A stretch of DNA of 64,000 nt from an uncultured Gemmiger sp. (GCA_944388135.1 CALXHP010000007.1:1-64000), one strand, 5' to 3'; shown: positions 25,011-33,582, numbered from the stretch's first letter. Notes: generated by a model not told the origin, from the sequence alone. A program made the numbers and translations.

Positions 25011-25022
25011 GGTATCCCCTCC

Positions 25023-27083
25023 TTACAGTTTCATGCAGACATCCCAGGCCCGCCAGATGACGGTGCGCAGGTTGCCCACCTTGTCGGCGTCGCCCACCAG
25101 GTGGATATGGCGGCCCTTGGGGGCCAGCGGCGCCGGACGGTAGCCCACCGACAGAATCACCGAATCCGCCGGAAGTTCCCGGGCGGCGCCGTCCTTGCCG
25201 GTGACCACCACGCTGCCCTCCCGGATCTCTTTCAGGGAGGTTTCCAGCAGGACCGGCACCTGATTGGTCTTGAAGAAGTCCCGCAGATAGCTGGAATTGG
25301 CCAGACTGACGCCGGTCACCGCGATGAGGTCGTCCTTCATCTCCACGATGGTGGGCTGTTTGCCCTGGAGGTAGAGGTCGTAGGCGATCTCGCAGCCGGT
25401 GAGGCCGCCGCCCACGATGACCACCTTCTCCCCCACCGGGGCCTTGCCCAGCAGGTAGTCCACCGCCTGGATGCCCTTTTCCGCCCCGGGGACCCGCAGC
25501 TGCACCGGGGTGGAACCGGTGGCCACGATGACCTCATCGGCGCCCAGGGTCTCGGGGTGGTCCACCGCCGTGTTCAGCCTGACGGTGATGTTGGGGTACC
25601 GGGTCAGTTCCCGGGCATACCAGCGGAGGAGGTCCCGGTCCTTCTCCTTGAAGGAGGGGGCAGCCGCCGCCACAAAGACGCCTCCCAGGGCGCCGGATTT
25701 TTCGTAGAGGGTCACGGTGTGGCCCCGCCGGGCACAGACCAGCGCCGACTCCATGCCGCCGATGCCGCCGCCGATGACGGCGATGGTTTTCTTCTGTTCC
25801 GCCGGGGTGATGTGGTATTTCCGGGACTGCATGGTCCGGGGGTCCAGGGCGCAGCGGGCCATGCCGCGGGTATCAAAGAAGGACTGTGCGTTGGCATGGC
25901 CCTTGTAGTGGCAGAGGTTGAAGCAGCCGTTGTGGCAGCAGATGCAGGGGCGGATGTCCTCCAGCCGGTCCTCCATCACCTTGGTGACCCATTCGCCGTC
26001 GGCCAGGAACTGCCGGGCCACCCCCATGCCGTCGATGCGGCCCGCGGCAATGGCTTCGGCGGCCACGTCGGGCTCCATACGGCCAGCGCAGACCACCGGG
26101 ATGTCCACACACTCTTTGATGTGGGCCACATCCTCCAGGTTGCAGTTCTGGGGCATATACATGGGCGGGTGGGACCAGTACCAGGAATCGTAGGTGCCGT
26201 TGTCGGCGTTGAGCATATCGTAGCCCGCCTCCTGGAGGTACCGGGCGGCCTTCTCGCTCTCCTCCATATCCCGGCCGATCTCGGTGTAGCCGGTCTCCCC
26301 GGGCAGGGCGCCGTAGCAGAAATCCTTCACCTTGGAGATCACGCTGTACCGCACCGATACCGGGTAATCCTGGCCGCAGACCTTCTTGATGGCCTTGACG
26401 ATCTCCACCGCAAAACGGTAGCGGTTTTCAAAGCTGCCGCCGTAGTTGTCGGTGCGGCGGTTGGTGTACTTCATGGCAAACTGGTCCAGCAGATACCCCT
26501 CGTGCACCGCGTGGACCTCCACGCCGTCCACCCCGGCTTCCTTGCAGAGGAGGGCCGTCTTGGCAAAGGCCGCAATGATCTCCTCGATCTGGGGGACCGT
26601 CATCTCGGGGCAGGTGACCCCTTCCGCCCAGCGGGAGGGCAGCGGGCTGGGGCTGGCCAGCTGGTAGTTGGTATCCAGAATGGGCTTGGCCAGGGTGCGC
26701 AGGATGGGATTCTTGTGCAGGGGCAGCACCTCGTCGGAGATGGCCCAGGACCGGCCCATACCGGCGGTGAGCTGCACAAAGAGTCTGGCGCCGGTTTCGT
26801 GGATCTTTTCCATATAGGGTTTCAGTTCCCGGAACATCCGTTTGTTCTGGTAGAGCCACCGCCCGCCGATGGTGTCCCGGATGGGGGCGATGCCCGGAAT
26901 GATGAGCCCCACGTTGTTGTGGGCCCGTTCCAGGAAAAAGCGGGCCGCCTCCCTGTCGAAATGGTTGGGTTCCATCCAGCCGAACAGCGACGTACCGCCC
27001 ATGGGGCAGAGCACGATGCGGTTTTTGATCTCCACCTTGCCGATCTTCCAGGGGGTGAACAGGGCTGCGTATTGTTGGTTCAT
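25023..27083 (-). CDS. NADH:flavin oxidoreductase of the 2-enoate reductase/2,4-dienoyl-CoA reductase family
   Basis: 686 residues. An Old Yellow Enzyme TIM barrel occupies residues 1-370 (YAALFTPWKIGKVEIKNRIV; KEAGVDGVEVHAVHEGYLLD). A 4Fe-4S site (CICCHNGCFNLC) follows, then FAD and NAD(P) folds (IAVIGGGIGGMESALV; VVIVGGGLTGCEIAYDL). The family includes 2-enoate reductase, 2,4-dienoyl-CoA reductase and the bile-acid enzymes BaiCD/BaiH; the substrate is not decidable here. ATG 27083 follows AAAGGA. As first gene of an operon with both AcnX subunits it probably reduces the double bond AcnX creates, which is inference. Confidence 0.88.
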   Translation of the reverse strand: MNQQYAALFTPWKIGKVEIKNRIVLCPMGGTSLFGWMEPNHFDREAARFFLERAHNNVGLIIPGIAPIRDTIGGRWLYQNKRMFRELKPYMEKIHETGARLFVQLTAGMGRSWAISDEVLPLHKNPILRTLAKPILDTNYQLASPSPLPSRWAEGVTCPEMTVPQIEEIIAAFAKTALLCKEAGVDGVEVHAVHEGYLLDQFAMKYTNRRTDNYGGSFENRYRFAVEIVKAIKKVCGQDYPVSVRYSVISKVKDFCYGALPGETGYTEIGRDMEESEKAARYLQEAGYDMLNADNGTYDSWYWSHPPMYMPQNCNLEDVAHIKECVDIPVVCAGRMEPDVAAEAIAAGRIDGMGVARQFLADGEWVTKVMEDRLEDIRPCICCHNGCFNLCHYKGHANAQSFFDTRGMARCALDPRTMQSRKYHITPAEQKKTIAVIGGGIGGMESALVCARRGHTVTLYEKSGALGGVFVAAAAPSFKEKDRDLLRWYARELTRYPNITVRLNTAVDHPETLGADEVIVATGSTPVQLRVPGAEKGIQAVDYLLGKAPVGEKVVIVGGGLTGCEIAYDLYLQGKQPTIVEMKDDLIAVTGVSLANSSYLRDFFKTNQVPVLLETSLKEIREGSVVVTGKDGAARELPADSVILSVGYRPAPLAPKGRHIHLVGDADKVGNLRTVIWRAWDVCMKL

Positions 27084-27170
27084 ACCGATCCGTCCTTTCA
27101 CCGGCCGGGGCGTACCTGCCGCCCGCCGCCGTTTTTTCTTTTGCCTGCGTCAGAAGCAGGACTTTTTTTC

Positions 27171-27198
27171 AGTATAACACAGGCAGGGGAACTGTCAA
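27171..27198 (-). promoter_or_regulatory. Promoter of the flavoenzyme/AcnX operon
   Basis: On the minus strand, TTGACA (27193-27198), a 16-bp spacer and TATACT (27171-27176). Confidence 0.82.
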
Positions 27199-27241
27199 CG
27201 CTTCCCGGCGGCGGAAATTTTCTTTTTCCCACCCCAAAAGG

Positions 27242-27270
27242 GAACCGGCCGGGATGGCCCGGCCGGTTCT
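27242..27270 (-). terminator. Terminator-like hairpin after sfsA
   Basis: GAACCGGCCGGG pairs with CCCGGCCGGTTC, followed on the minus strand by CCCTTTTGG. It lies between the sfsA stop (27299) and the flavoenzyme promoter. Confidence 0.65.
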
Positions 27271-27298
27271 CCATGGCATTATAATACAAGCTGTATTT

Positions 27299-27982
27299 TT
27301 ACAGCCGCACCGGCACCGGCCCGCGGATGGCCAGGGTGTCCGGCGTCACATCGCATTCCACCGCCAGCACCCTCACCCCCGCCCCGGCCGCCCGGCGCAA
27401 GGCGTCCCCAAAGGCCGGGTGGGTGGCATCGTTGGGGGCAAAATCCACCATGCCGCCCATCTGCAGCACAAAGCAGACCGCCGCCTCGTACCCTTGCTCC
27501 CGGCAGCGGGCCAGTTCTTCCAGATGTTTGACCCCCCGCAGGGTGGGGGCGTCGGGAAAACGGGCGTGGCCCCCTTCTTCCAGGGTGACCCCTTTCACCT
27601 CCACAAAGCCCTTGCGGCCGCCGGTGCCCTCCCAGTAAAAGTCAAACCGGGAGTTGCCCCAGGTGGTCTCGGGCCGCAGCAGGGTCAGTTCCGGCCGGAA
27701 CCGCCCCGCCCGGGCCCACTCGGCAAAGACCCGGTTTGGCGCCTGGGAGTCCAGATTCACCAGCAGCGGTCCTTTTTCCACCGCCACCAGGTCGTATTGG
27801 GTCTTGCGGTGGGGGTTGTCCCCCCGGGTCAGGTAGACGGTGGCCCCCGGCACCAGCAGTTCCCGGCAGCGGCCGGTATTCTTTACATGGACGGTCTCTT
27901 CGGCGCCTTGCCGCTCCACCCGGGCCACAAAACGGTTGGGCCGGGCCAGAAACCGGGCGGAACAAATGTTGGGATATTGCAT
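27299..27982 (-). CDS. sfsA: SfsA family protein
   Basis: 227 residues, the standard size. Diagnostic stretches are ARFLARPNRFVARVE, VHVKNTGRCRELLVPGATVY, NSRFDFYWEG and GFVEVKGVTLEEGGHARFPDAPT. SfsA proteins have a nuclease-like PD-(D/E)XK fold with the E-x-K in VEVKG; the physiological role is unsettled, and the original name comes from sugar fermentation in E. coli. ATG 27982 has SD AGGAG 8 nt away. Monocistronic. Confidence 0.93.
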   Translation of the reverse strand: MQYPNICSARFLARPNRFVARVERQGAEETVHVKNTGRCRELLVPGATVYLTRGDNPHRKTQYDLVAVEKGPLLVNLDSQAPNRVFAEWARAGRFRPELTLLRPETTWGNSRFDFYWEGTGGRKGFVEVKGVTLEEGGHARFPDAPTLRGVKHLEELARCREQGYEAAVCFVLQMGGMVDFAPNDATHPAFGDALRRAAGAGVRVLAVECDVTPDTLAIRGPVPVRL

Positions 27983-28181
27983 GCTGGTACTCCTGTCTGT
28001 TGGATTTTCCGGGGGAAAATGCCTGGGGCCGGCGGGCGGCTGCCTCCAGTGTACACAGAAGCTGCCCCCGGGCACAAGCAGCAAACTGTCCAAAAACAGT
28101 GAATGTTTTTTGGCGGTTTTCCCAGGATTCCCACATTTTTGCTGATTGGATGAATTCTTTCCCCACAGGTTTCCTCTCCTA

Positions 28182-28190
28182 TGGTATAAT
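28182..28190 (+). promoter_or_regulatory. Extended -10 promoter of the surface transglutaminase gene
   Basis: TGGTATAAT (TATAAT at 28185-28190) without a clear -35. The leader is about 65 nt to ATG 28261. Confidence 0.65.
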
Positions 28191-28260
28191 GGGGCGTAGT
28201 TTGAGTGCTGGCCCCGCCCGAGGCGATATCCGGGTACAGCGCCCCGAGAGGAGACTTGCT

Positions 28261-29451
28261 ATGTACCGAAACCAAAGATCCAACGGCCCCGATGTGCCGC
28301 CGCTGTTCTGGGCACTGGTGGCAGTGGTGACCTTAGTGGTGGTGGGGTTCCTGGTGGTGTTGATCCTGGTCCTGCCCGCCCCCGAAAAGGGAGCTCCCCC
28401 GATGACATCCATCTCTCTGCCCGAAGAGGAATATCCCGCCGCGGAGGCGGTGCCGACCCCTGTGCCTGCCACACCGGCCCCCACCCCTACCGCCACCCCC
28501 ATGGACCCGGCAGAGAGCCTGTACCAGCTGGTGTATGACCAGGTGGACGGGATGGAACAGACGCTGACCTTTACGGCGGAGGGTCTGACCCAGGAACAGG
28601 TGGAGGATGTGCTGGCCCGGGTCCAGCGCCGGCCGGAGTTTTTCTGGCTGGACGGCTATGTCTATTATGCCCGGGGCGACGACTACGAAGTGGGCTGCAA
28701 CTGGAAATACGAGGACCCGGCGGCCTGCCGCACCCAGGTGGAGGAGGCTGCCGCCCAGGCGCTGGCAGCCATTCCCGAAGGCGCCGGTGACTACGAAAAA
28801 GCCCTGAGCCTGCACGACTGGCTGTGTGATCACATCGTGTATGAGCACAGCGAGGATGGCAGCGACCAGGACCTGTACGGTGCGCTGGTGCTGAACCGGT
28901 GCGTCTGCGCCGGCTACTGCGCAGCCTACGAATATCTGCTGAACCAGGCGGGCATCCAGGCGGAAACGGTGCGGGGCCAGGCGGACAACGGCACCGGTGT
29001 GGAGTCCCATGCCTGGACCAAACTGGTCCTGGAAGGGGAGATCTACTATACCGATGTGACCTGGGATGACCAGCAGGACCACCCCAACGGGTACAACTAC
29101 AGCTGGTTTGCGGTGACCAGCGACCGGATGGCCGCCACCCATTTTGCCGACCCCACCCTGGGTGCCGAGATGACCCCCAGCTCCGCCACGGCCTGCAACT
29201 ACCATTACCGCAACGGCTGGGTACTGGAGTCCTACAGCACTGACGACCTGGTGCGCATCCTGGCCTCCCAGCAGGGGGACAACCTTACCCTTCTGGCCGG
29301 GGACGACCAGGTCTACCAGCAGGTACTGGCCCTGCTGCAGGACGGGGAAGCCGCCATCTCTGTGCTGGAGCAGGCCGGCCACCCCGCAGACCGGTATACC
29401 TATTATATTGCAGAGGGTGACCTGACCATTGATATCTTTCCCGTAAGCTGA
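28261..29451 (+). CDS. Membrane-anchored transglutaminase-like protein
   Basis: 396 residues. A short basic N-terminus and one transmembrane helix (about 17-42) lead to a Pro/Thr linker (TPVPATPAPTPTATP) and an extracellular domain. The transglutaminase core shows Cys in RCVCAGYCAAYEYLLN, His in VESHAWTKLVL and Asp in YTDVTWDDQQ. The C-terminal 100 residues are unassigned. Similar Firmicute surface proteins are thought to be cysteine proteases or cross-linking enzymes of the envelope. ATG 28261 follows GAGAGGAG. Monocistronic with a good terminator. Confidence 0.88.
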   Translation: MYRNQRSNGPDVPPLFWALVAVVTLVVVGFLVVLILVLPAPEKGAPPMTSISLPEEEYPAAEAVPTPVPATPAPTPTATPMDPAESLYQLVYDQVDGMEQTLTFTAEGLTQEQVEDVLARVQRRPEFFWLDGYVYYARGDDYEVGCNWKYEDPAACRTQVEEAAAQALAAIPEGAGDYEKALSLHDWLCDHIVYEHSEDGSDQDLYGALVLNRCVCAGYCAAYEYLLNQAGIQAETVRGQADNGTGVESHAWTKLVLEGEIYYTDVTWDDQQDHPNGYNYSWFAVTSDRMAATHFADPTLGAEMTPSSATACNYHYRNGWVLESYSTDDLVRILASQQGDNLTLLAGDDQVYQQVLALLQDGEAAISVLEQAGHPADRYTYYIAEGDLTIDIFPVS

Positions 29452-29517
29452 GCCGGTCCCCTTTTTTCTTCCAACCGCCGTCGGGCTTTTGTCCCTGCAT
29501 CGCCCCACGGTTTGCCG

Positions 29518-29550
29518 TGCCCCCGGTACCTTTGTGCCGGGGGCATTTTT
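29518..29550 (+). terminator. Terminator of the surface transglutaminase gene
   Basis: TGCCCCCGG pairs with CCGGGGGCA, followed by T5. It lies 67 bp past the stop and just upstream of the riboswitch promoter. Confidence 0.88.
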
Positions 29551-29553
29551 CGA

Positions 29554-29582
29554 TTGAAAAAAAGATCTGTTTCCCGTATAAT
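29554..29582 (+). promoter_or_regulatory. Promoter of the cobalamin-riboswitch operon
   Basis: TTGAAA (29554-29559), 17 bp, TATAAT (29577-29582), directly ahead of the riboswitch. Confidence 0.85.
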
Positions 29583-29587
29583 AGAAC

Positions 29588-29745
29588 CCGTCTGAAAAGG
29601 AAGCAGGTGCAACTCCTGCACGAGCCCGTCGCCGTATTCCACGCTGGAACGGTCTTTCTGCCCGGTGCCGCAAACCGGGGACAAGCCATTGAGATCCTTT
29701 CTTGAGAAGGCGAAAGACCCGGTGGTCAGTCGGAATATTTTTCAG
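29588..29745 (+). ncRNA. Cobalamin (B12) riboswitch
   Basis: The conserved core is visible: AAGGAAGCAGGTGCAACTCC, then TGCACGAGCCCGTCGCCGTA (29599-29639 overall). Further on are GCCATTGAGATCC and GAAGGCGAAAGACC, and the 3' AGTCGGAATA element near 29728-29737. These match the B12 element's G-G-T-G-N-A-A / C-C-C-G-C-C-G-T core and its AGTCAGGAGAC-like end, with some drift. Boundaries are approximate. There is no clear terminator before ATG 29816, so control is probably at translation or through masked sequence near the SD. Confidence 0.8.
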
Positions 29746-29815
29746 GCCCACTCTCCCCGAACGCCGCGAGTGCCGGCGGAAGGGAACAAATCCATTTTTA
29801 TAAGGAGATCGACTT

Positions 29816-30310
29816 ATGCAGATGAAACAACGGAAACAGTCTTTGTCCCTGCTGGTTTGCTCGGTGCTGCTTGCGGCTACGGCACTGGTGGCAGCCGGCT
29901 GCAGCAGCCAGGGCAGCAGCACCGCCGAGGAACCCGCCAGCGTGGCAGCCACCAGCGAGGCGGCCCCCGCCACCGCCGATACGGCCGCCGGTTCGGACCA
30001 GGCCACGGTACTGGGCCAGGGCGCCACGGAATTTACCTTTACCGTGGTGGACGGCGACGGCAACGAAACCGCCTATGAGATCCACACCGACAAACAGACC
30101 GTGGGGGATGCCCTGCAGGAGCTGGACCTGATCGACGGGGAAGAAAGCGAATACGGCCTGTACGTCAAGACGGTGAACGGCATTACCGTGGACTATGACA
30201 CCGACGGAAAATACTGGGCCTTCTATGTTGACGGCGAATACGCCCAGACCGGTGTGGACAGCACCGAGATCGTTCCGGGTTCCGCCTATTCCTTCCGGGT
30301 AGAGCAGTAA
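29816..30310 (+). CDS. DUF4430 lipoprotein, putative extracellular cobalamin-binding protein
   Basis: 164 residues. A signal peptide ends in lipobox LVAAGC, giving a lipid-anchored surface protein. A Ser/Ala/Thr linker follows, then a DUF4430 domain (TFTVVDGDGNETAYEIHTDK; YWAFYVDGEYAQTGVDSTEI) like the C-terminal beta domain of intrinsic factor/transcobalamin. A B12 riboswitch upstream and an ECF S component 1 bp downstream point to capture of corrinoids at the surface. Domain similarity and context are direct; the ligand is inference. SD AAGGAG precedes ATG 29816. Confidence 0.88.
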   Translation: MQMKQRKQSLSLLVCSVLLAATALVAAGCSSQGSSTAEEPASVAATSEAAPATADTAAGSDQATVLGQGATEFTFTVVDGDGNETAYEIHTDKQTVGDALQELDLIDGEESEYGLYVKTVNGITVDYDTDGKYWAFYVDGEYAQTGVDSTEIVPGSAYSFRVEQ

Positions 30311-30311
30311 G

Positions 30312-30830
30312 TTGAAACTTTCGGTCAGAGAGATCGCCGTGTTTGGCATGTTGGGGGCGCTGATGTATGCCTCCAAGGTGCTGATGGAGGTGCTGCCCAA
30401 CGTCCATCTGCTGGGGGTCTTTGTGGTGGCCCTGACGGTGGTCTACCGCAAAAAAGCCCTCTATCCCCTGTACACCTATGTATTTCTCAACGGTCTGATG
30501 GCCGGGTTCGCCCTGTGGTGGCTGCCTTACCTGTACCTGTGGACCATCCTCTGGGCCTGGGTCATGATCCTGCCCCGGCAGATGCCGCCCCGGGTCCGGC
30601 CGGTGGTCTACATGGCGGTCTGTGCCGCCCACGGCTTTTTGTTCGGCACCCTGTATGCCCCGGCCCAGGCACTGTTGTTCGGGCTGGATCTTCCGGGGAT
30701 GATCGCCTGGATCGTGGCCGGGCTGCCCTGGGATTTTGTGCACGGTGTAAGCAACTTTTTCTGCGGGCTGCTGATCTGCCCGCTCATTGCCCTGCTGCAA
30801 AACCTGGACCGCCATGCCGGACGCTACTGA
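30312..30830 (+). CDS. ECF transporter S component, probably corrinoid specific
   Basis: 172 residues and about five to six membrane helices. The sequence starts LSVREIAVFGMLGALMYASK, with the small-residue helix-1 pattern of S components. It begins with TTG one base after the lipoprotein stop, so translation should be coupled. No ECF ATPase or T component is in the window; such solitary S components share a common energising module encoded elsewhere. The B12 riboswitch suggests cobalamin or a precursor as substrate. Confidence 0.85.
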   Translation: MKLSVREIAVFGMLGALMYASKVLMEVLPNVHLLGVFVVALTVVYRKKALYPLYTYVFLNGLMAGFALWWLPYLYLWTILWAWVMILPRQMPPRVRPVVYMAVCAAHGFLFGTLYAPAQALLFGLDLPGMIAWIVAGLPWDFVHGVSNFFCGLLICPLIALLQNLDRHAGRY

Positions 30831-30845
30831 CCTGCCATACAGAAA

Positions 30846-30883
30846 ACCCCGGCCGCTCCTTCCGGAGCGGCCGGGGTCTTTTT
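30846..30883. terminator. Terminator after the cobalamin operon
   Basis: ACCCCGGCCGCTCC pairs with its complement across a TTCC loop, followed by T5. It separates the convergent stops at 30830 and 30905. Confidence 0.92.
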
Positions 30884-30904
30884 CTGTTCAGTTCCGGGGC
30901 CGGA

Positions 30905-32872
30905 TTACCACGGAGTCAGTTCCAGGTAGAGGTCCTTGTACTGACGGGCGGAATTCTGCCAGGAGACATCCTTGGCCATATCCCGCTGGACCACTTCGTC
31001 CCAGTGGTAGCGGTTGACAAAGTACTCGGTCTTGGCACGGTTGACGGCATCCAGCAGCAGGCCGGCGTCATACCGGTCAAAGGTGAAGCCGTTGCCGTCC
31101 CCGGTAAATGTGTTGTAGGGTTCCACGGTGTCCTTCAGGCCGCCGGTCTCCCGCACAATGGGCAGCGTGCCGTAGTGCATGGCGTTGAGCTGGGTCAGGC
31201 CGCAGGGCTCGAACCGGGAAGGCACCAGCAGGGCGTCGGCGCCGGCATAAATGCGGTGGGCCCGGGATTCGTCATACTGGATGCAGGCGCTGAACATGCC
31301 GCGGTATGTATTCTCGTAATAGCGGAAGGTATCCTCGTACTGTTTGTCGCCGGTGCCCAGCACGATGACCTGGGTGTTGCCGTCCATCAGTTCGGGGACA
31401 ATGGCATTGACCAGGTCCAGACCCTTCTGGTTGGTCAGGCGGGAGATCAGGCCGATGACGAACTTGCTCTGATCCTGCACCAGACCCAGCTCCTGCTGCA
31501 GGGCCAGCTTGTTTTCCCACTTGTGGTCCAGCACATTGCCGATGTCGTAATTCACCGCCAGGGCCGGGTCGGTGGCAGGGTTCCACATGCCGTAGTCGAT
31601 GCCGTTGACGATGCCCCGCAGCTTATAGCTGTGGTAGCGCAGGTGCTCCTCCAGATTTTCGCCGTATTCGGGGGTCTGGATCTCCCAGGCGTAGGTGCCG
31701 CTGACCGTGGTGATCCGGTCGGCATAGGCCAGGCCGCCCTTGAGCATGTTGGCATCCTCATAGCCCTGCTTCATGGCGCCCATCTGGAACACTTCATCGG
31801 GCAGGCCGGTCCAGTACTTCAGGGTGGGGATATTGTAAATGCCCTGGAACCGCAGGTTGTGAATGGTCAGGATCGTTTTGGCATGGCCCACAGGGGTGTT
31901 CTGGAACATGGTGCGCAGATATACCGGCACCAGGGCTGCCTGCCAGTCATGGCAATGGATGATGTCGGGGATCCAGTTCAGGAAGTTCAGGGCTGCCAGG
32001 GCCGCCTTGCTGAAATAGCAGTACTTGGGGATATCGTCCACCAGGCTGATGTAGGGGTTGCCTGCCGAGAAAAATTCCTCATTGTCGATGAAGTCGTAGA
32101 CCACACCGTCCCAGACATATTCCATAATGCCCACATAGTAGCTGCGGCCGGTCTCACCCAGGTCCATGTAAAATTCCCCGCGGTAGACCATCTTGTTCTG
32201 GTACTGCTGGGGGATGCAGGCATACCGTGGCAAAATGACCCGGACATCACAGTTCTGCTTTACCAGCTCCCGGGGCAGGGCGTACATCACGTCCCCCAGA
32301 CCGCCGGTCTTGACAAAGGGATGGCATTCCGAGCCGATAAAGGCAATGCTTCTGCGGGGTGTATCATACATAGTGGTTTCCTCCTCCGGCCGTGCCGGTT
32401 CTTCCACAGGCGCCGGGGCCTCCTCCACGGGGGTCGGGGCGGGTTTTGCTTTGGGCGCCGCAGCTTTTGTCTTTTTCGCCGCGGGCTTGGCCGCCTTTTT
32501 GGCAGCAGGCTTTTCCGCCTTAGCTGCCGGTTCTTCCGCCTTGGGGGCGGGGGCTTCCGCTTTGGCCGCGGGCTTTTCCGCTTTGGAGGCGGGAGCTTTG
32601 GCCGCTGCGGACTTGGTTTTTTTCGCCGCAGGTGCAGCCTTTTCCGCCGGGGCGGCCTTGGTCTTGGGGGCGGCTTTCGCTGCCTTGGCGGCCGGGGCGG
32701 CCTTTTGGGCGGTGGTTTTTTCTGCCGGGGCGGCGGGTTCCTCTGCCTGTTCGGCCGGGGCCGATGCCTTGGCGGCGGGTTCTGCCTTGGGGGCGGCAGG
32801 GGCCGCCTTTTCCGCCACCGGGGCGGCCTTGGCCGGCTGCTTCTTGGTGGTTCCGGGTTGTTTCCGTGCCAT
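30905..32872 (-). CDS. glgA: Glycogen synthase with a long Ala/Lys/Pro-rich N-terminal tail
   Basis: 655 residues from ATG 32872 (SD AGGAAG). Residues 1-165 are histone-H1/PAKKA-like low complexity, almost only Ala, Lys, Pro and Glu. From Met168 the protein is an ordinary GT5 ADP-glucose glycogen synthase: SIAFIGSECHPFVKTGGLGD with the substrate-binding K-T-G-G-L, HDWQAALVPVYLR, LTIHNLRFQGIY, and the C-terminal RFEPCGLTQLNAM. It extends alpha-1,4-glucan chains. Inside the frame, GGAGGAGG lies 8 nt before the Met168 codon (ATG 32371), so a standard 488-residue form may also be made. No other glg gene is adjacent. The tail might bind acidic polymers or the glycogen particle surface; unknown. 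Confidence 0.93.
   Translation of the reverse strand: MARKQPGTTKKQPAKAAPVAEKAAPAAPKAEPAAKASAPAEQAEEPAAPAEKTTAQKAAPAAKAAKAAPKTKAAPAEKAAPAAKKTKSAAAKAPASKAEKPAAKAEAPAPKAEEPAAKAEKPAAKKAAKPAAKKTKAAAPKAKPAPTPVEEAPAPVEEPARPEEETTMYDTPRRSIAFIGSECHPFVKTGGLGDVMYALPRELVKQNCDVRVILPRYACIPQQYQNKMVYRGEFYMDLGETGRSYYVGIMEYVWDGVVYDFIDNEEFFSAGNPYISLVDDIPKYCYFSKAALAALNFLNWIPDIIHCHDWQAALVPVYLRTMFQNTPVGHAKTILTIHNLRFQGIYNIPTLKYWTGLPDEVFQMGAMKQGYEDANMLKGGLAYADRITTVSGTYAWEIQTPEYGENLEEHLRYHSYKLRGIVNGIDYGMWNPATDPALAVNYDIGNVLDHKWENKLALQQELGLVQDQSKFVIGLISRLTNQKGLDLVNAIVPELMDGNTQVIVLGTGDKQYEDTFRYYENTYRGMFSACIQYDESRAHRIYAGADALLVPSRFEPCGLTQLNAMHYGTLPIVRETGGLKDTVEPYNTFTGDGNGFTFDRYDAGLLLDAVNRAKTEYFVNRYHWDEVVQRDMAKDVSWQNSARQYKDLYLELTPW
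32371..32389 (-). promoter_or_regulatory. Internal ribosome-binding site inside glgA
   Basis: On the minus strand, GGAGGAGGAAACCACTATG: a full SD 8 nt before ATG 32371, where canonical GlgA proteins begin. Confidence 0.55.
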
Positions 32873-33004
32873 ATCGTTTCTTCCTTTCGATTCCTCATTC
32901 ACCGGCATCGGGCCGCCCGCCCTACGGGCAGGGCGGCCGCAGTGCCAGACCCCCTGGGCGGCGGCAGCCGTGACGGCTCCACTGCCCCGTGAGCCTATAC
33001 AGAA

Positions 33005-33033
33005 ATACTAACATATTTCCGTTGAAATTTCAA
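33005..33033 (-). promoter_or_regulatory. Promoter of glgA
   Basis: On the minus strand, TTGAAA (33028-33033), 17 bp, TAGTAT (33005-33010). The leader is about 130 nt and includes a GC-rich hairpin at 32924-32945. Confidence 0.7.
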
Positions 33034-33108
33034 TCGAAAACCCGGGAACCCTGTCACACCGCCCAAAATGACCCTGGCGGTTTGCTGCCGGGGTGCCCCG
33101 GAACAGCC

Positions 33109-33459
33109 TTACTCCGCCTCCCGCAGAAGTTCCTCGGGGGGCAGCCCAAAGAGCCGGGCCAGGGCCATGAGGTTGGTGGTGCTTGGGTCGGATTTTCCGC
33201 TTTCCCACTTGGAGACCGCCTGCCGGCTGACCCCCAGGGATTCCGCCACAAATTCCTGGGTCATTTTGCAGGCGGTCCGGTGCTGTTTCAGTACCTCCCC
33301 CAGGGGTTTGGCCTGCCGGGTTTTCTCCTGCCGGACCGGCGCCGAGGCCAGATACTTGCGCAGCGCCCGGATGGCCAGATACACAAGGTAGATCAGGGCC
33401 CCCGTAATCAAAAGCAGTATACAAAGGTTGAACACGCCCCAGATCGTCGCGATAAGCAT
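33109..33459 (-). CDS. Small membrane-anchored XRE/HTH regulator
   Basis: 116 residues. One N-terminal transmembrane helix (about 8-32, FNLCILLLITGALIYLVYLA) precedes a C-terminal Cro/CI helix-turn-helix (residues 58-112: LGEVLKQHRTACKMTQEFVA, ESLGVSRQAVSKWESGKSDP). HTH plus membrane helix is a known Firmicute arrangement, usually with the HTH first; here the membrane helix is first. ATG 33459 lies 8 nt after AAAGGAGG. Target unknown. It is divergent from the structured-leader/YczE unit and could be its regulator. Confidence 0.85.
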   Translation of the reverse strand: MLIATIWGVFNLCILLLITGALIYLVYLAIRALRKYLASAPVRQEKTRQAKPLGEVLKQHRTACKMTQEFVAESLGVSRQAVSKWESGKSDPSTTNLMALARLFGLPPEELLREAE

Positions 33460-33582
33460 TTTGCATGCCTCCTTTCCTGCCAACAGTATACCGTACGCAG
33501 CCAGGTTGCACCACCAACTATCGCGCAATTTTTGTTTTGAAATTTCTTTTACGGCGGAATGTTGCCCTTCTCCCATTTTTTC

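Noticed and set aside
25023..27083. Bile-acid operon (baiCD/baiH)
   Set aside because: The flavoenzyme family includes BaiCD/BaiH, but no other bai-type gene is present and the partners are AcnX subunits.
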